Shown here: piece after piece, positions 1-8,504 of the stretch | Position numbering within the stretch: the first letter of the stretch is position 1 | How the letters are laid out: each line of letters begins with the position of its first letter | Assembly: GCF_907165045.1 (NCBI RefSeq) | Contig: NZ_CAJRAU010000007.1 | Location: 62,001 to 126,000 of the forward strand | DNA from: Dyadobacter linearis | GTDB taxonomy: Bacteria; Bacteroidota; Bacteroidia; Cytophagales; Spirosomataceae | Direction: 5' to 3' | DNA: 64,000 nucleotides | The notes under the pieces: generated by a model | Seen by the model: only the letters and a program-made list of their open reading frames with translations | Told to the model about the DNA's origin: nothing | The model's database searches: none | Position numbers and translations under genes: made by a program

Positions 1-272
1 TCGACGGGTTTATCGCTTCCGTCGCGTTTTTAGCTGCATTTAAAATGAATAATAAGATCATCGAAAACGCGGTTTTTTGCCATCAGTCAGACGAAAAAGG
101 GCACAGGCTTTTGCTCCAAAAGTTGAATGCAAATCCGGTGCTGCAACTCAATATGCGGCTGGGCGAGGGGACCGGATGTGCGGTCGCTTACCCATTAATA
201 AAAAGTGCCGTGGCTTTTTTCAATGAAATGGCCAGTTTCGACAGCGCGCAAGTGAGTCAAAAAACGGCATGA
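1..272 (+). CDS. cobT: Nicotinate-nucleotide-dimethylbenzimidazole phosphoribosyltransferase, C-terminal end
   Basis: The gene is cut by the left edge and only the last 89 or so residues are present, read in the frame that starts at base 3. CobT joins dimethylbenzimidazole to the ribose phosphate of nicotinate mononucleotide and so makes the lower ligand of cobalamin. The visible part begins with DGFIASVAF, which matches the conserved glycine-rich segment near the family's active site, and contains the typical C-terminal stretch LNMRLGEGTGCAVAYPLI. The stop codon overlaps the start of cobS (ATGA at 269-272), which implies translational coupling within a cobalamin operon. The identification rests on these motifs and on the cobS and cobC neighbours. 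Confidence 0.93.
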   Translation, partial: DGFIASVAFLAAFKMNNKIIENAVFCHQSDEKGHRLLLQKLNANPVLQLNMRLGEGTGCAVAYPLIKSAVAFFNEMASFDSAQVSQKTA

Positions 273-1054
273 TGAAAAAGCAACTGACCTTGTTTTTTGC
301 GGCGTTGCAATTTTACACGCGGATTCCCATTCCTGCTTACATTCAACATGATCCTGATAATCTCAATCCGGCAACAAGGTTTTTGCCGCTTGTGGGCTGG
401 ATCGTCGGCGGCGGGGCTGCATTGGTTTGGATGTTGATAGCGCTCGTGGATGTGCAGGTTGCGATTATCTGTTCCATGATCGCTTCCGTGCTGATCACCG
501 GCGCTTTGCATGAAGACGGATTCGCGGATTTCTGTGACGGATTTGGGGGCGGGTGGACGAAAGAGAAAATCTTGCTGATCATGAAAGACAGCCGGATCGG
601 AGCCTATGGCGTCATTGGATTAATTGGAATGTTAGCCTTGAAATTCAGCCTTTTAAATGCACTTTCTAATTCTACAAATGCTGCAATTATTGGTTTCTGT
701 ATGATTACAGCACATGCATTAAGCCGGTTTATGTGCGTCATAATCGTTTATTATTTTTCCTATGCGCGTGAAACGGAGGATAGTAAAGCTGCATTTGTCG
801 CTAAAAGAATGCTTGTTTCGACATTCGCTGTTGCAGGTCTATTTGGTGTAATGCCGCTTTTTTTTCTTGCTTTTACATTAAAATCTGCTGCGGTTTTCAT
901 GGTCATTCCGGCGCTGGCAGTGGTAACGTTGTTAATGGGGGGCTATTTCAAAAAATGGATTGGCGGTTACACCGGAGATTGTCTTGGGGCCGTGCAGCAG
1001 GTTTGCGAAGTATTGTTTTACTTTTTCCTGTTGATCGTATGGAGGTTTATCTAA
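269..1054 (+). CDS. cobS: Adenosylcobinamide-GDP ribazoletransferase
   Basis: CobS is the membrane enzyme that joins adenosylcobinamide-GDP to alpha-ribazole to give adenosylcobalamin. The 261-residue protein has the family length and hydrophobic profile, with about six membrane segments. The N-terminal motif FYTRIPIP and the acidic metal-binding signature HEDGFADFCDGFGGG near residues 81-95 are diagnostic, followed by KDSRIGAYG. The C-terminal GGYTGDCLGAVQQ motif is also present. It overlaps cobT by four bases and the phosphatase gene cobC by 16 bases, so the three enzymes of lower-ligand assembly are produced together. Nothing is missing or unusual in the protein. Confidence 0.96.
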   Translation: MMKKQLTLFFAALQFYTRIPIPAYIQHDPDNLNPATRFLPLVGWIVGGGAALVWMLIALVDVQVAIICSMIASVLITGALHEDGFADFCDGFGGGWTKEKILLIMKDSRIGAYGVIGLIGMLALKFSLLNALSNSTNAAIIGFCMITAHALSRFMCVIIVYYFSYARETEDSKAAFVAKRMLVSTFAVAGLFGVMPLFFLAFTLKSAAVFMVIPALAVVTLLMGGYFKKWIGGYTGDCLGAVQQVCEVLFYFFLLIVWRFI

Positions 1055-1602
1055 TCAGACACACCAAACCATTGCTTACACCCGGACTGATTTACGGACA
1101 TTTGGAAGTGGAGCTTGCAGCGGGATTGGAAACGGAATTAGACAACATCAGGTCGCAGCTTCCAATCCATTTCGACGCCGTTTATTCAAGTCCGTCGACG
1201 CGGTGCACGCTTCTTGCCAAAGCCATTAACCCAAATTATCGAGTCGATGAGCGGTTACGCGAGCTGCATTTCGGTGATTGGGAAGGGAAAACGTGGGATA
1301 CGGTTGATCAGGCGGATCTGAAATTTTGGATGGAGGACTTTGTAAATGTGCGCATTCCGGGCGGTGAAAGTATGCTGGATTTAAAAGGTCGTGTTGAAGA
1401 CTTTTTTACAATACTCAATCATAGTCCAGATGAGAAAATTGCAATCGTTACCCACGGCGGCGTGATCCGGCTATTACTCACATTACTAGCTGATAAACCC
1501 CTCCATCAATGCTTTGAAATGAAAGTCGATTATGCATCGGTTTTTAAAATAGATAGGTTGTCAACTGATCGCATTTACAGCTCTAATGCAAACAGGGTTT
1601 AA
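1039..1602 (+). CDS. cobC: Alpha-ribazole phosphatase, histidine phosphatase family
   Basis: A 187-residue histidine phosphatase that, by context, removes the phosphate from alpha-ribazole phosphate (or adenosylcobalamin phosphate) in the last steps of cobalamin synthesis. The ATG at 1039 gives MEVYLIRHTKP at the very N-terminus, which is the catalytic RHG/RHT phosphohistidine motif in its normal place. A longer in-frame reading upstream would add 28 residues that lie inside cobS and look non-native. The second catalytic motif is THGGVIRLLL near residue 137, and ELHFGDWEGKTW carries the conserved acidic residue. The assignment as cobC rather than another phosphoglycerate-mutase-like enzyme comes mainly from the overlap with cobS. 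Confidence 0.9.
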   Translation: MEVYLIRHTKPLLTPGLIYGHLEVELAAGLETELDNIRSQLPIHFDAVYSSPSTRCTLLAKAINPNYRVDERLRELHFGDWEGKTWDTVDQADLKFWMEDFVNVRIPGGESMLDLKGRVEDFFTILNHSPDEKIAIVTHGGVIRLLLTLLADKPLHQCFEMKVDYASVFKIDRLSTDRIYSSNANRV

Positions 1603-1675
1603 GAAAGACCATTAAAAGCTTATCCCGCAGGCGATTTTCCCTTATTATTGCACTGACTTTATTTTAGACGAATTT

Positions 1676-3094
1676 ATGATGTCAGATAACATATTCGATT
1701 TTGGAATGATAGGGTTGGGCGTTATGGGCCGCAACTTTTTGCTGAACATGGCCGATAACGGCTTTTCAGTGATCGGTTTTGATAAAGATGCAGCCAAGAA
1801 TACTGCGCTTGAAGGCTCCGCCACTCCCGGTACCACCGTGAAAGGTGTTTCCGAACTATCCCAAATGATCAGCCTGCTGAAAAGGCCGCGTAATGTCATG
1901 ATGCTGGTGCCTGCGGGACAGCCTGTTGACGACGTAATTGCCTCACTATTACCGCTTCTTGAAAAAGGCGACGTAATTATTGACGGTGGTAACTCGCATT
2001 ATACGGATACCCTCCGCCGCGTGAAGTACCTGCGTGAAAAAGAGATCCATTTTATGGGAATCGGGGTTTCGGGCGGGGAAGAAGGAGCCCGTCGCGGACC
2101 TAGTATCATGCCGGGCGGGGATTTGGCAGCTTATGAAAATGTGCGGCCCATGCTGGAAGCAGTCGCTGCGAAAGTAGACGGTACTCCTTGTGTGGCGTAT
2201 CTGGGAAAAGAGGGCGCCGGGCATTATGTCAAAATGGTCCACAACGGAATTGAATATGCGATCATGCAATTGATCAGCGAGTCTTACGCGATCCTGAAAG
2301 CGGCAGGTTTAAGCAACCAGCAGCTGCATGAGACTTTCAAGACGTGGAATGAAGGAAAACTGAAATCGTTCCTGGTTGAAATTACAGCCGATATTTTCCT
2401 GCAAAAAGATGATAAAACCGATGCGCACCTGGTTGACGTGATTTCTGATAAAGCGGGCTCAAAAGGTACCGGTAAATGGACTTCTCAGGATTCGATGGAA
2501 CTTCCGGTTGCCGTGCCGGTGATCGATACTGCGGTTGCAATGCGCACATTATCAGGTTACAAGGATGAGAGAATCAAGGCTGCTGCGCTTTACAGTACAA
2601 CAACAGCTGCCCAAATCGTACCAACCCAGGAACTGATCGATAAAGTTTACGACGGACTGTATTTCGCGACCATATTGAGCTACGCGCAGGGACTGGCCAT
2701 GTTGTTTCAGGCTTCCAAAGATCTGCAAATGGATATCCCGCTCCCCGAGGTGGTAAGTGTGTGGAGAGGCGGCTGTATTATCCGTGCTTCGCTGCTGCCG
2801 GTGTTTGTAAATGCCTACAAGCAAAACCCGGAATTGTCTAATATTTTGCTGAACCAAGAGGTAGCTGAACTCGTTAAATCAGCGGAAGGTAATACGCGTG
2901 CATTGATCGCGCACGCTGCCCAGGCTGGTATTCCGGCCGCAGGTTTAATGTCATCACTTGCCTACTTCGATGCATACAGGTCGGAGCGCATGCCGACGAA
3001 CCTGATACAGGCTCAGCGTGATTATTTTGGCGCACATACTTACCAGCGTATCGATATCCCCGGTACTTTTCATACAGAGTGGGGTCAACAATAA
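1676..3094 (+). CDS. gnd: 6-phosphogluconate dehydrogenase, NADP-dependent, decarboxylating
   Basis: Oxidises and decarboxylates 6-phosphogluconate to ribulose 5-phosphate, giving NADPH. At 472 residues it is the long (dimeric, E. coli-like) form. The N-terminal Rossmann motif GLGVMGRNF is followed by the family signature SGGEEGARRGPSIMPGG near residues 128-144, the catalytic lysine segment GHYVKMVHNGIEY near 180-192, and the C-terminal helical domain with DSMELPVAVPVIDTAV. The start may be 1676 or the adjacent ATG at 1679. It is the first gene of a compact oxidative pentose-phosphate operon (gnd, zwf, pgl, with 12 and 3 bp gaps), so all three enzymes of the oxidative branch are co-expressed. 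The 73 bp gap after cobC suggests a separate promoter. Confidence 0.97.
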   Translation: MMSDNIFDFGMIGLGVMGRNFLLNMADNGFSVIGFDKDAAKNTALEGSATPGTTVKGVSELSQMISLLKRPRNVMMLVPAGQPVDDVIASLLPLLEKGDVIIDGGNSHYTDTLRRVKYLREKEIHFMGIGVSGGEEGARRGPSIMPGGDLAAYENVRPMLEAVAAKVDGTPCVAYLGKEGAGHYVKMVHNGIEYAIMQLISESYAILKAAGLSNQQLHETFKTWNEGKLKSFLVEITADIFLQKDDKTDAHLVDVISDKAGSKGTGKWTSQDSMELPVAVPVIDTAVAMRTLSGYKDERIKAAALYSTTTAAQIVPTQELIDKVYDGLYFATILSYAQGLAMLFQASKDLQMDIPLPEVVSVWRGGCIIRASLLPVFVNAYKQNPELSNILLNQEVAELVKSAEGNTRALIAHAAQAGIPAAGLMSSLAYFDAYRSERMPTNLIQAQRDYFGAHTYQRIDIPGTFHTEWGQQ

Positions 3095-3106
3095 ATCAGA
3101 AGTTTT

Positions 3107-4615
3107 ATGCAAACCAATAAACGTCCTCCCGCCTCAGTCCTTTTTATATTCGGAGGGAGTGGGGACTTGAATTACAGGAAGTTAACTCCGGCGCTCTATA
3201 ATTTATTTTTAGATAACTGGATGCCCGACCAATTTGCGATAGCCGGAATTGGAAGAAGTCCGTACACCAACGAGGCTTACCACGAGCATTTGCTGGACGG
3301 AGTTACCAAATTTTCAAGAAGGAAGGGGAAACAAAACGGGCACTGGACGGAATTCGCTCAGCACGTTTCTTACCTGCAAATGGACGGCGACGATGCCGCT
3401 GCCTATCATAAGATCACGGATCTTGTGAAGCAGAAAGAGGAAGAATGGGGCGTACATCCCAACGTTATATTTTACCTCGCGGTAGCTCCCCAGCTTGTTC
3501 CTTCGATCGCTCAGAAGCTCGGTGCGCTTAAAATCTGTTCGGATAAAAGTACAACCAGGATCGTCGTGGAGAAACCTTTTGGTCACGACCTGGAAAGTGC
3601 GCATAAACTGAATATCCTGCTTTCTGAAATGTTTGCCGAAGAGCAGATCTTCCGCATTGACCATTATCTGGGTAAAGAAACCGTTCAGAATATCCTGGCG
3701 CTGCGTTTTGCAAATGAGATATTTGAGCCGATCTGGAACCGTAATTATATCGACCATATTCAGATCACTGCTGCTGAAAGTGTAGGTCTGGAAGGTAGGG
3801 GAGGCTATTTTGAAAATGCGGGTGCATTGCGGGATATGGTTCAAAATCACATTTTGCAGATCCTTTGCATGATCGCGATGGAGCCGCCGGTTTCCTTTGA
3901 TGCCAACGAAATACGTAATAAGAAAGTAGACGTACTGAATGCGATCCGCCGGATTACGAAAGATCAGGTTCACGATTTTGCTGTTCGCGGTCAATACTCG
4001 GGAGGCTGGAAAAAAGGTGAAAAAGTAGTGGGTTACCGCCAGGAGCAGGGAGTTGATCCCCAATCGGCGATTGATACCTTCGCTGCTGCGAAGTTCTATA
4101 TTGACAACTGGCGCTGGCAAGGGGTACCGTTCTACGTTCGGACCGGTAAGTACCTCAATCAGAAAGCGACGCATATTACATTACAATTCAAGCCCGCTCC
4201 GCATTATGCTTTCCCTAAGGAAGCCGCGGAAACCTGGCGCTCAAACCGGCTGACGATCAGTATCCAGCCAAATATGGATATCAGTATCCGTTTTCAGGCG
4301 AAACGCCCTGGGCAGACGATGACGCTTGATCCGGTGGATATGACCTTCGATTACGACGCAGTAGCCGGCGAACACGCTCCCGAAGCTTATGAAACTTTGC
4401 TGTTGGACGTGATGGAGGGCGACGCTACACTATTCATGCGGAACGACCAGGTGGATGCTGCCTGGAAGGTAATTATGCCGATTCTGGAAACCTGGGAGGC
4501 AAGGTCACCGCAGGATTTCCCTAATTATGCACCCGATTCCTGGGGACCTGACGAAGCCGATGCATTGATCGCGCGCGACGGTCATACCTGGATTAACCTG
4601 CCACCGGCACCCTGA
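3107..4615 (+). CDS. zwf: Glucose-6-phosphate 1-dehydrogenase
   Basis: First enzyme of the oxidative pentose-phosphate pathway, making 6-phosphogluconolactone and NADPH. The 502-residue protein has the nucleotide-binding motif FGGSGDLNYRKLTPAL near residue 15 (GASGDL in many homologues), the EKPFGHD segment near 153, and the substrate-binding signature RIDHYLGKETVQN near 186-198 with its catalytic histidine. The QNHILQILCMIAMEPP segment near 246 is also typical. It lies 12 bp after gnd and 3 bp before pgl. A long open frame on the opposite strand within this gene (3314-4174) is a shadow caused by codon bias. Confidence 0.97.
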   Translation: MQTNKRPPASVLFIFGGSGDLNYRKLTPALYNLFLDNWMPDQFAIAGIGRSPYTNEAYHEHLLDGVTKFSRRKGKQNGHWTEFAQHVSYLQMDGDDAAAYHKITDLVKQKEEEWGVHPNVIFYLAVAPQLVPSIAQKLGALKICSDKSTTRIVVEKPFGHDLESAHKLNILLSEMFAEEQIFRIDHYLGKETVQNILALRFANEIFEPIWNRNYIDHIQITAAESVGLEGRGGYFENAGALRDMVQNHILQILCMIAMEPPVSFDANEIRNKKVDVLNAIRRITKDQVHDFAVRGQYSGGWKKGEKVVGYRQEQGVDPQSAIDTFAAAKFYIDNWRWQGVPFYVRTGKYLNQKATHITLQFKPAPHYAFPKEAAETWRSNRLTISIQPNMDISIRFQAKRPGQTMTLDPVDMTFDYDAVAGEHAPEAYETLLLDVMEGDATLFMRNDQVDAAWKVIMPILETWEARSPQDFPNYAPDSWGPDEADALIARDGHTWINLPPAP

Positions 4616-4618
4616 TCT

Positions 4619-5344
4619 ATGGAAATACACATTGAAAAAGATGCAAAGCAGTTGAGCGAAAAACTCGCAGCGTGGCTGGCAGATTATATTCACGAAGTGG
4701 TGGCTAAAAAAGGCCAGTTCACATTTGTTCTTTCCGGCGGAAGTACGCCTAAGCAACTGTATGCGCTGCTAGCCGAATCGCCTTATCGCGAGTCCATTCC
4801 GTGGGAAGACGTAATCTTTTTCTGGGGCGATGAACGCGCAGTACCATTTGAGGATTCGAGGAATAATGCGAAAATGTGTTATGAAGAATTGCTTGACAAA
4901 GTGCCTGTGCGCGAGGATAATATCTTTATCATGCGTACCGACGTCGATCCGGAATCGGCAGGGGGCGAGTATGACGATATCCTGAAAACGCATTTCGAAG
5001 GTCTGGACGAAACATTTGACTTTGTACTATTGGGAATGGGCGACGATGGCCACACGCTTTCATTGTTCCCCGGTACCGAGGTAATACATGAAGAAGAGAA
5101 ATGGGCGACTTCGTTTTTCCTGCCCGAACAGGATATGTACAGGATTACGCTTACGGCCCCTGTTGTAAATCAGTCGGCGTGTGTTGCTTTTCTGGCGGTA
5201 GGAAGCGGAAAGGCCGAAACGTTGAAGCATGTACTTGAAGGCGAGCGGAATATCGACCTGTATCCTTCACAGATTATCCAGCCGCTGCAAGGTCAGTTGC
5301 ACTGGTTTGTAGATGAGGCTGCGGCCGCATTATTGACAAAATAG
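4619..5344 (+). CDS. pgl: 6-phosphogluconolactonase
   Basis: Hydrolyses 6-phosphogluconolactone, the product of Zwf, to 6-phosphogluconate, the substrate of Gnd. The 241-residue protein is of the DevB/SOL type related to glucosamine-6-phosphate isomerases. It shows the phosphate-binding motif VLSGGSTPKQLY near residue 39, FFWGDERAVP near 66-75, and the signature LLGMGDDGHTLSLFPG near 137-152. It starts 3 bp after zwf and ends the operon; a strong hairpin terminator follows 24 bp after the stop codon. Confidence 0.96.
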   Translation: MEIHIEKDAKQLSEKLAAWLADYIHEVVAKKGQFTFVLSGGSTPKQLYALLAESPYRESIPWEDVIFFWGDERAVPFEDSRNNAKMCYEELLDKVPVREDNIFIMRTDVDPESAGGEYDDILKTHFEGLDETFDFVLLGMGDDGHTLSLFPGTEVIHEEEKWATSFFLPEQDMYRITLTAPVVNQSACVAFLAVGSGKAETLKHVLEGERNIDLYPSQIIQPLQGQLHWFVDEAAAALLTK

Positions 5345-5368
5345 CAGGACTTAAGTCTTGAATCCAGA

Positions 5369-5397
5369 GCGTCCCGTCTAGCGGGGCGCTTTTTTTT
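5369..5397 (+). terminator. Intrinsic terminator of gnd-zwf-pgl
   Basis: An 8-bp G+C-rich stem (5369-5376 with 5382-5389, one G-T pair) with a 5-base loop is followed by a run of eight T. It lies 24 bp after the pgl stop codon. Confidence 0.85.
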
Positions 5398-5504
5398 GTG
5401 TATCAAATTCTCGCCTTTAAAATGTCGGGTAACCATTTGATAAAAATAATCGAGTGTTTGCAGATGCTGCGATTACATTTATCCCAACAAACCTCGATCA
5501 AATC

Positions 5505-5681
5505 ATGCAACACATCCTTAAAGTACTCGCGGCGATCGTTGTGATCACCTATTCGCTTCACCTAGTCAATGCCGAGAGCGATCTGCTGGTTTTCAGCGGG
5601 CTAGCGGTAATCTTGTCGGCGCTTTACTTCCTCTTTCGGGAGCTTGACCTAATTTTCGAACAACTTAAATCTAAACTATAA
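5505..5681 (+). CDS. Small membrane protein, unrecognised
   Basis: A 58-residue protein starting at the ATG at 5505. A frame open further upstream would add 17 residues without membrane character, so the shorter form is preferred. It has two hydrophobic segments (about residues 5-20 and 26-42) and ends with a charged amphipathic tail (FRELDLIFEQLKSKL). It ends 5 bp before the SPFH-domain gene and is probably cotranscribed with it, which suggests a link to membrane organisation, but I recognise no family. Confidence 0.6.
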   Translation: MQHILKVLAAIVVITYSLHLVNAESDLLVFSGLAVILSALYFLFRELDLIFEQLKSKL

Positions 5682-5686
5682 TCAGA

Positions 5687-6520
5687 ATGAGAAGAAACAT
5701 TTTACTTGGCCTGGGCGGTTTTATCCTTCTGACAATTATCATCGTCGTACAACCTTTCAGCTTCGAGAATATTGACGCGGGTAATGTGGGTATCCGTATT
5801 AATCTCTATGGAAGTGACAAGGGAGTTGACAATATTACCATGGTAACCGGGCGCGTCTGGTATAATGCGTGGACAACCAAAATCATCGAATTTCCGACCT
5901 ATACGCAGAGTGTGGACTACGATTCATTTGTGATCACGACCAAAGATGCGGCGGAATTTAAAGTGGATCCGAAGTTGAACTATCACATTAATCCTGACAA
6001 AGTCCCGCAAATCTACCGCCAATACAGGCGACCGTTAGGCGAAATTCAGCAGGGATTTATGAAGAATACCATTTACGACGCCTACCGGATCGTTGCCAAT
6101 TCATTTACTTCCGATAGCGTAATGTCCAACCGGGAAGTTTTTGAAGACCGCGTCCAAAATGTATTGACCAAAACACTTGGCAAAGACGGTTTTATTTATG
6201 ATCAGCTAACCTCCGCCATTACTCCGCCGCCTTCACTCCGACAAATGATCGACGAAAAGAATACCTCGATCCAGGCCCGGTTGAAAGCCGAGAATATGGC
6301 AAAACAGGCGGAAGCTGAGGCGAAAGTAATTATCGCCCGCGCCGAAGGTCAGGCGAAAGCTACATTGATTAAAGCAAGGGCCGAAGCGGAAGCGAATCAG
6401 CTGCGCCAGAAAACGTTAACGCCGCTGCTGATCCAGCAGGAATGGGTGTCTAAGTGGAATGGCGTGCTACCGACAACCAACGCAGGCGGAAGCACGAGCC
6501 TGATGCTGGGGATCAAGTAA
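5687..6520 (+). CDS. SPFH/Band 7 (prohibitin-like) membrane protein
   Basis: A 277-residue membrane-anchored scaffold protein. It has one N-terminal membrane segment (residues about 5-24), then a Band 7 domain starting NIDAGNVGIRINLYG, and a C-terminal coiled-coil region very rich in Ala, Glu, Lys and Arg (residues about 190-245), the normal layout of prohibitins and stomatins. Such proteins assemble into ring-like oligomers on membranes and often modulate membrane proteases. No partner protease or NfeD gene lies next to it; only the small membrane protein 5 bp upstream does. The exact role cannot be assigned from sequence. Confidence 0.85.
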   Translation: MRRNILLGLGGFILLTIIIVVQPFSFENIDAGNVGIRINLYGSDKGVDNITMVTGRVWYNAWTTKIIEFPTYTQSVDYDSFVITTKDAAEFKVDPKLNYHINPDKVPQIYRQYRRPLGEIQQGFMKNTIYDAYRIVANSFTSDSVMSNREVFEDRVQNVLTKTLGKDGFIYDQLTSAITPPPSLRQMIDEKNTSIQARLKAENMAKQAEAEAKVIIARAEGQAKATLIKARAEAEANQLRQKTLTPLLIQQEWVSKWNGVLPTTNAGGSTSLMLGIK

Positions 6521-6545
6521 TTGAGCTTAAAACGTAATTAAATTT

Positions 6546-6590
6546 AGCATCCATTTCTCGCGGTTGAGTCGGAGAAATGGATGCTTTTAT
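6546..6590 (+). terminator. Terminator after the SPFH gene
   Basis: A perfect 14-bp stem (6546-6559 with 6572-6585) is followed by TTTTATTTT. It sits between two converging genes, and its 3' end reaches the stop codon of the leftward gene. Confidence 0.8.
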
Positions 6591-6591
6591 T

Positions 6592-7269
6592 TTAAAGAAC
6601 AGACTTATCAATCAGGCTGCCGGGCAGGTTAATGTGCGCCGAACTGTCCACCTTCATTTTAAAGGAGCCGATTATATCCTTTTCAATGGTGAATGTGCTG
6701 TTTTGTTTTACTTCAACAAATACTTCTCCCAGCTTATTTTTCTCATCGATTTTAGTCCAGGCTGTTCCCTTTTGGCTCAGCTGTAAATTGCGGAATTCAT
6801 TTCCGGAAAAGAGCACTGCTCCGTCTGTAATATCAACCGATAACTGATCCGAATCCCAGTTAGCCACTTTGCAATTCACGTCGTTTACTTTAAGTCCCAC
6901 CAATTTAGGGGACATAATATAAAATGAAGGCATACTGCGTATTTCGTATTCTGCCGCAATATCATCTTTTGGCCAGTCCCGGTGGTAAGTGAATATGATG
7001 GTATCCGATTTCATTTTCCAGCTCAGGTATCTTGCATCCGGCATGATCCTCAATTCGTGCGTTTTGCCGGGTTGGATCTGCGTTACACCAAATGCATCGC
7101 CTTCGAGTTTGATGTGGTTGAAAGCAGGTAATGCTTCTTTCCGGTGCCCGGCGAGCGCGTCATTTTTATCGAGTTTGTCGTATTCTGCCTTTAAAATCAG
7201 GTTTGCGCCTACTGTTACAACCAGGATCAGGGCGAGTAAGGCTGTTAAAAATATACTGCTTGGTTTCAT
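6592..7269 (-). CDS. Hypothetical exported protein of the ABC/GntR operon
   Basis: A 225-residue protein with one N-terminal hydrophobic segment (about residues 5-25) that can act as a signal anchor. The rest is rich in beta-strand-like sequence with no cysteine cluster or catalytic motif that I recognise. It is the last gene of a leftward operon (ATP-binding protein, permease, GntR regulator, this gene) and starts 9 bp after the regulator's stop. The position suggests an accessory envelope protein connected with the transporter, but this is inference from context only. Confidence 0.65.
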   Translation of the reverse strand: MKPSSIFLTALLALILVVTVGANLILKAEYDKLDKNDALAGHRKEALPAFNHIKLEGDAFGVTQIQPGKTHELRIMPDARYLSWKMKSDTIIFTYHRDWPKDDIAAEYEIRSMPSFYIMSPKLVGLKVNDVNCKVANWDSDQLSVDITDGAVLFSGNEFRNLQLSQKGTAWTKIDEKNKLGEVFVEVKQNSTFTIEKDIIGSFKMKVDSSAHINLPGSLIDKSVL

Positions 7270-7278
7270 AAACGACTG

Positions 7279-7659
7279 CTATTTGATGACGGGAAAGTGT
7301 TCAGCAATGAATTTTTCATATCGCACACCCAACTCTTCCATACTGATATTGAGAATGTGAAGTGTGCGAAAAACTTCGGGCATTTCGATTTCCAGAAACC
7401 GTTCTTTCCGATAAGCCAAAATTTTGGCCAGTGCATTTTCATCAGCTGAATATCCGATTCCCCTTTTATTATAAATGATCTCTTTGTTCTGAAGAAAATC
7501 ATAGGTGCGCATGACGGTATTCGGGTTTACTTCCAGCATACCCGCCAGGTCGCGCACGGAAGGGATCCGTTCGCCGGGCGGCCACTTGCCAAGCAAAATC
7601 TGCTCGCACAGGTAGTCGGCTATTTGAAGGTATATCGCCTGTTTATCTTTAAATTCCAT
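7279..7659 (-). CDS. GntR-family transcriptional regulator, YtrA-like
   Basis: A 126-residue regulator with a GntR winged helix at residues about 5-75 (QIADYLCEQILLGKWPPGERIPSVRDLAGMLEVNPNTVMRTY contains the recognition helix) and only a short helical C-terminal part. That size and the neighbouring ABC transporter genes are the marks of the YtrA subfamily, whose members repress their own transporter operon and respond to envelope stress or cell-wall antibiotics. The likely target is the inverted repeat at 9357-9380 in front of the operon. It lies 11 bp after the permease gene. Confidence 0.88.
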   Translation of the reverse strand: MEFKDKQAIYLQIADYLCEQILLGKWPPGERIPSVRDLAGMLEVNPNTVMRTYDFLQNKEIIYNKRGIGYSADENALAKILAYRKERFLEIEMPEVFRTLHILNISMEELGVRYEKFIAEHFPVIK

Positions 7660-7670
7660 GGGATATTCGG

Positions 7671-8483
7671 TTAAATTTCCTTTTCACGAAGTCTGAGAAA
7701 AGAAGCAATCCAGAGTACAAGAACGATGACCGCGGGGAAGCATTGAATGAGAATAAAAATGGTTGGAGGGAAGTCTACCGTGAAGTAAGTCGCCGCCATT
7801 GCCGCGCCCTTTCCACTCACATCGCCGTGTGTCCAGACCTGCCAGTTGGAGATCGGAAAACTGACGACTTTGGCAGGATAATCAGTGAAATAGGAGGCCA
7901 GCGAAATGTGGATAATGCCGGTTACCAGGTACAGACCGACCAAAGTCGAAGCTGTTTTTACATAAGATGCTTTTTGAAAAAACAATGAGCCCAGAAAGGC
8001 AGCGCCATTGATGATAAAGTAAAAAAGGAATGAATACCTCAGCGGCATTTCGGGTATCGTGTGAAATTTCCGGGAACTTGCCGGAAGCTGCATATTGGCA
8101 TATTCAATTGTCCACACATGCATTTTATAAAACAGCAATGCGAATGGGACGACAAAAATGAGGTTTAAGAATAGTGAGCTAAGAAACTTCTCGGTCGCCG
8201 ACGCTGGTACCATTATCGCGGCAATTCCGGTGGCAGCCGAGGCATACTGGCTAAATGCGAAGCTGCTATACAGGCTTGAACCGAAGAGCACGATCATAAA
8301 AAGCGCCAGAATATGTAACAGCTCTTTGATATTGCTGTATTCGGTAGAAAGTCCCACCGGCGCCATTAGTAGCAATAGTAAAACAAGCAGGAGCGAGGCG
8401 ATAAGCAGATAGTTCCTGCCTTTTTCGGCAATTTCCAGCTGGACCGTGAGCACAAAACGGTGAAGGTCAAAAGTCTGATTCAT
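7671..8483 (-). CDS. ABC transporter permease, integral membrane subunit
   Basis: A 270-residue integral membrane protein with about six hydrophobic segments, including LLIASLLLVLLLLLMAP near residue 25 and IQCFPAVIVLVLWIASFL near the C-terminus. It has no soluble domain. It follows the ABC ATPase gene by 21 bp and precedes the GntR regulator by 11 bp, so it is the membrane partner of a YtrB-type or ABC-2-like transporter. The substrate is unknown. The protein itself does not show a motif that would decide the family; context gives the assignment. Confidence 0.75.
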   Translation of the reverse strand: MNQTFDLHRFVLTVQLEIAEKGRNYLLIASLLLVLLLLLMAPVGLSTEYSNIKELLHILALFMIVLFGSSLYSSFAFSQYASAATGIAAIMVPASATEKFLSSLFLNLIFVVPFALLFYKMHVWTIEYANMQLPASSRKFHTIPEMPLRYSFLFYFIINGAAFLGSLFFQKASYVKTASTLVGLYLVTGIIHISLASYFTDYPAKVVSFPISNWQVWTHGDVSGKGAAMAATYFTVDFPPTIFILIQCFPAVIVLVLWIASFLRLREKEI

Positions 8484-8504
8484 CTTGTTAAAAAGTTTGC
8501 ATGG

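Noticed and set aside
3314..4174. A 286-codon open frame on the minus strand inside zwf
   Set aside because: It lies opposite a complete, well-conserved zwf gene. Its translation has no family character and is explained by codon bias.
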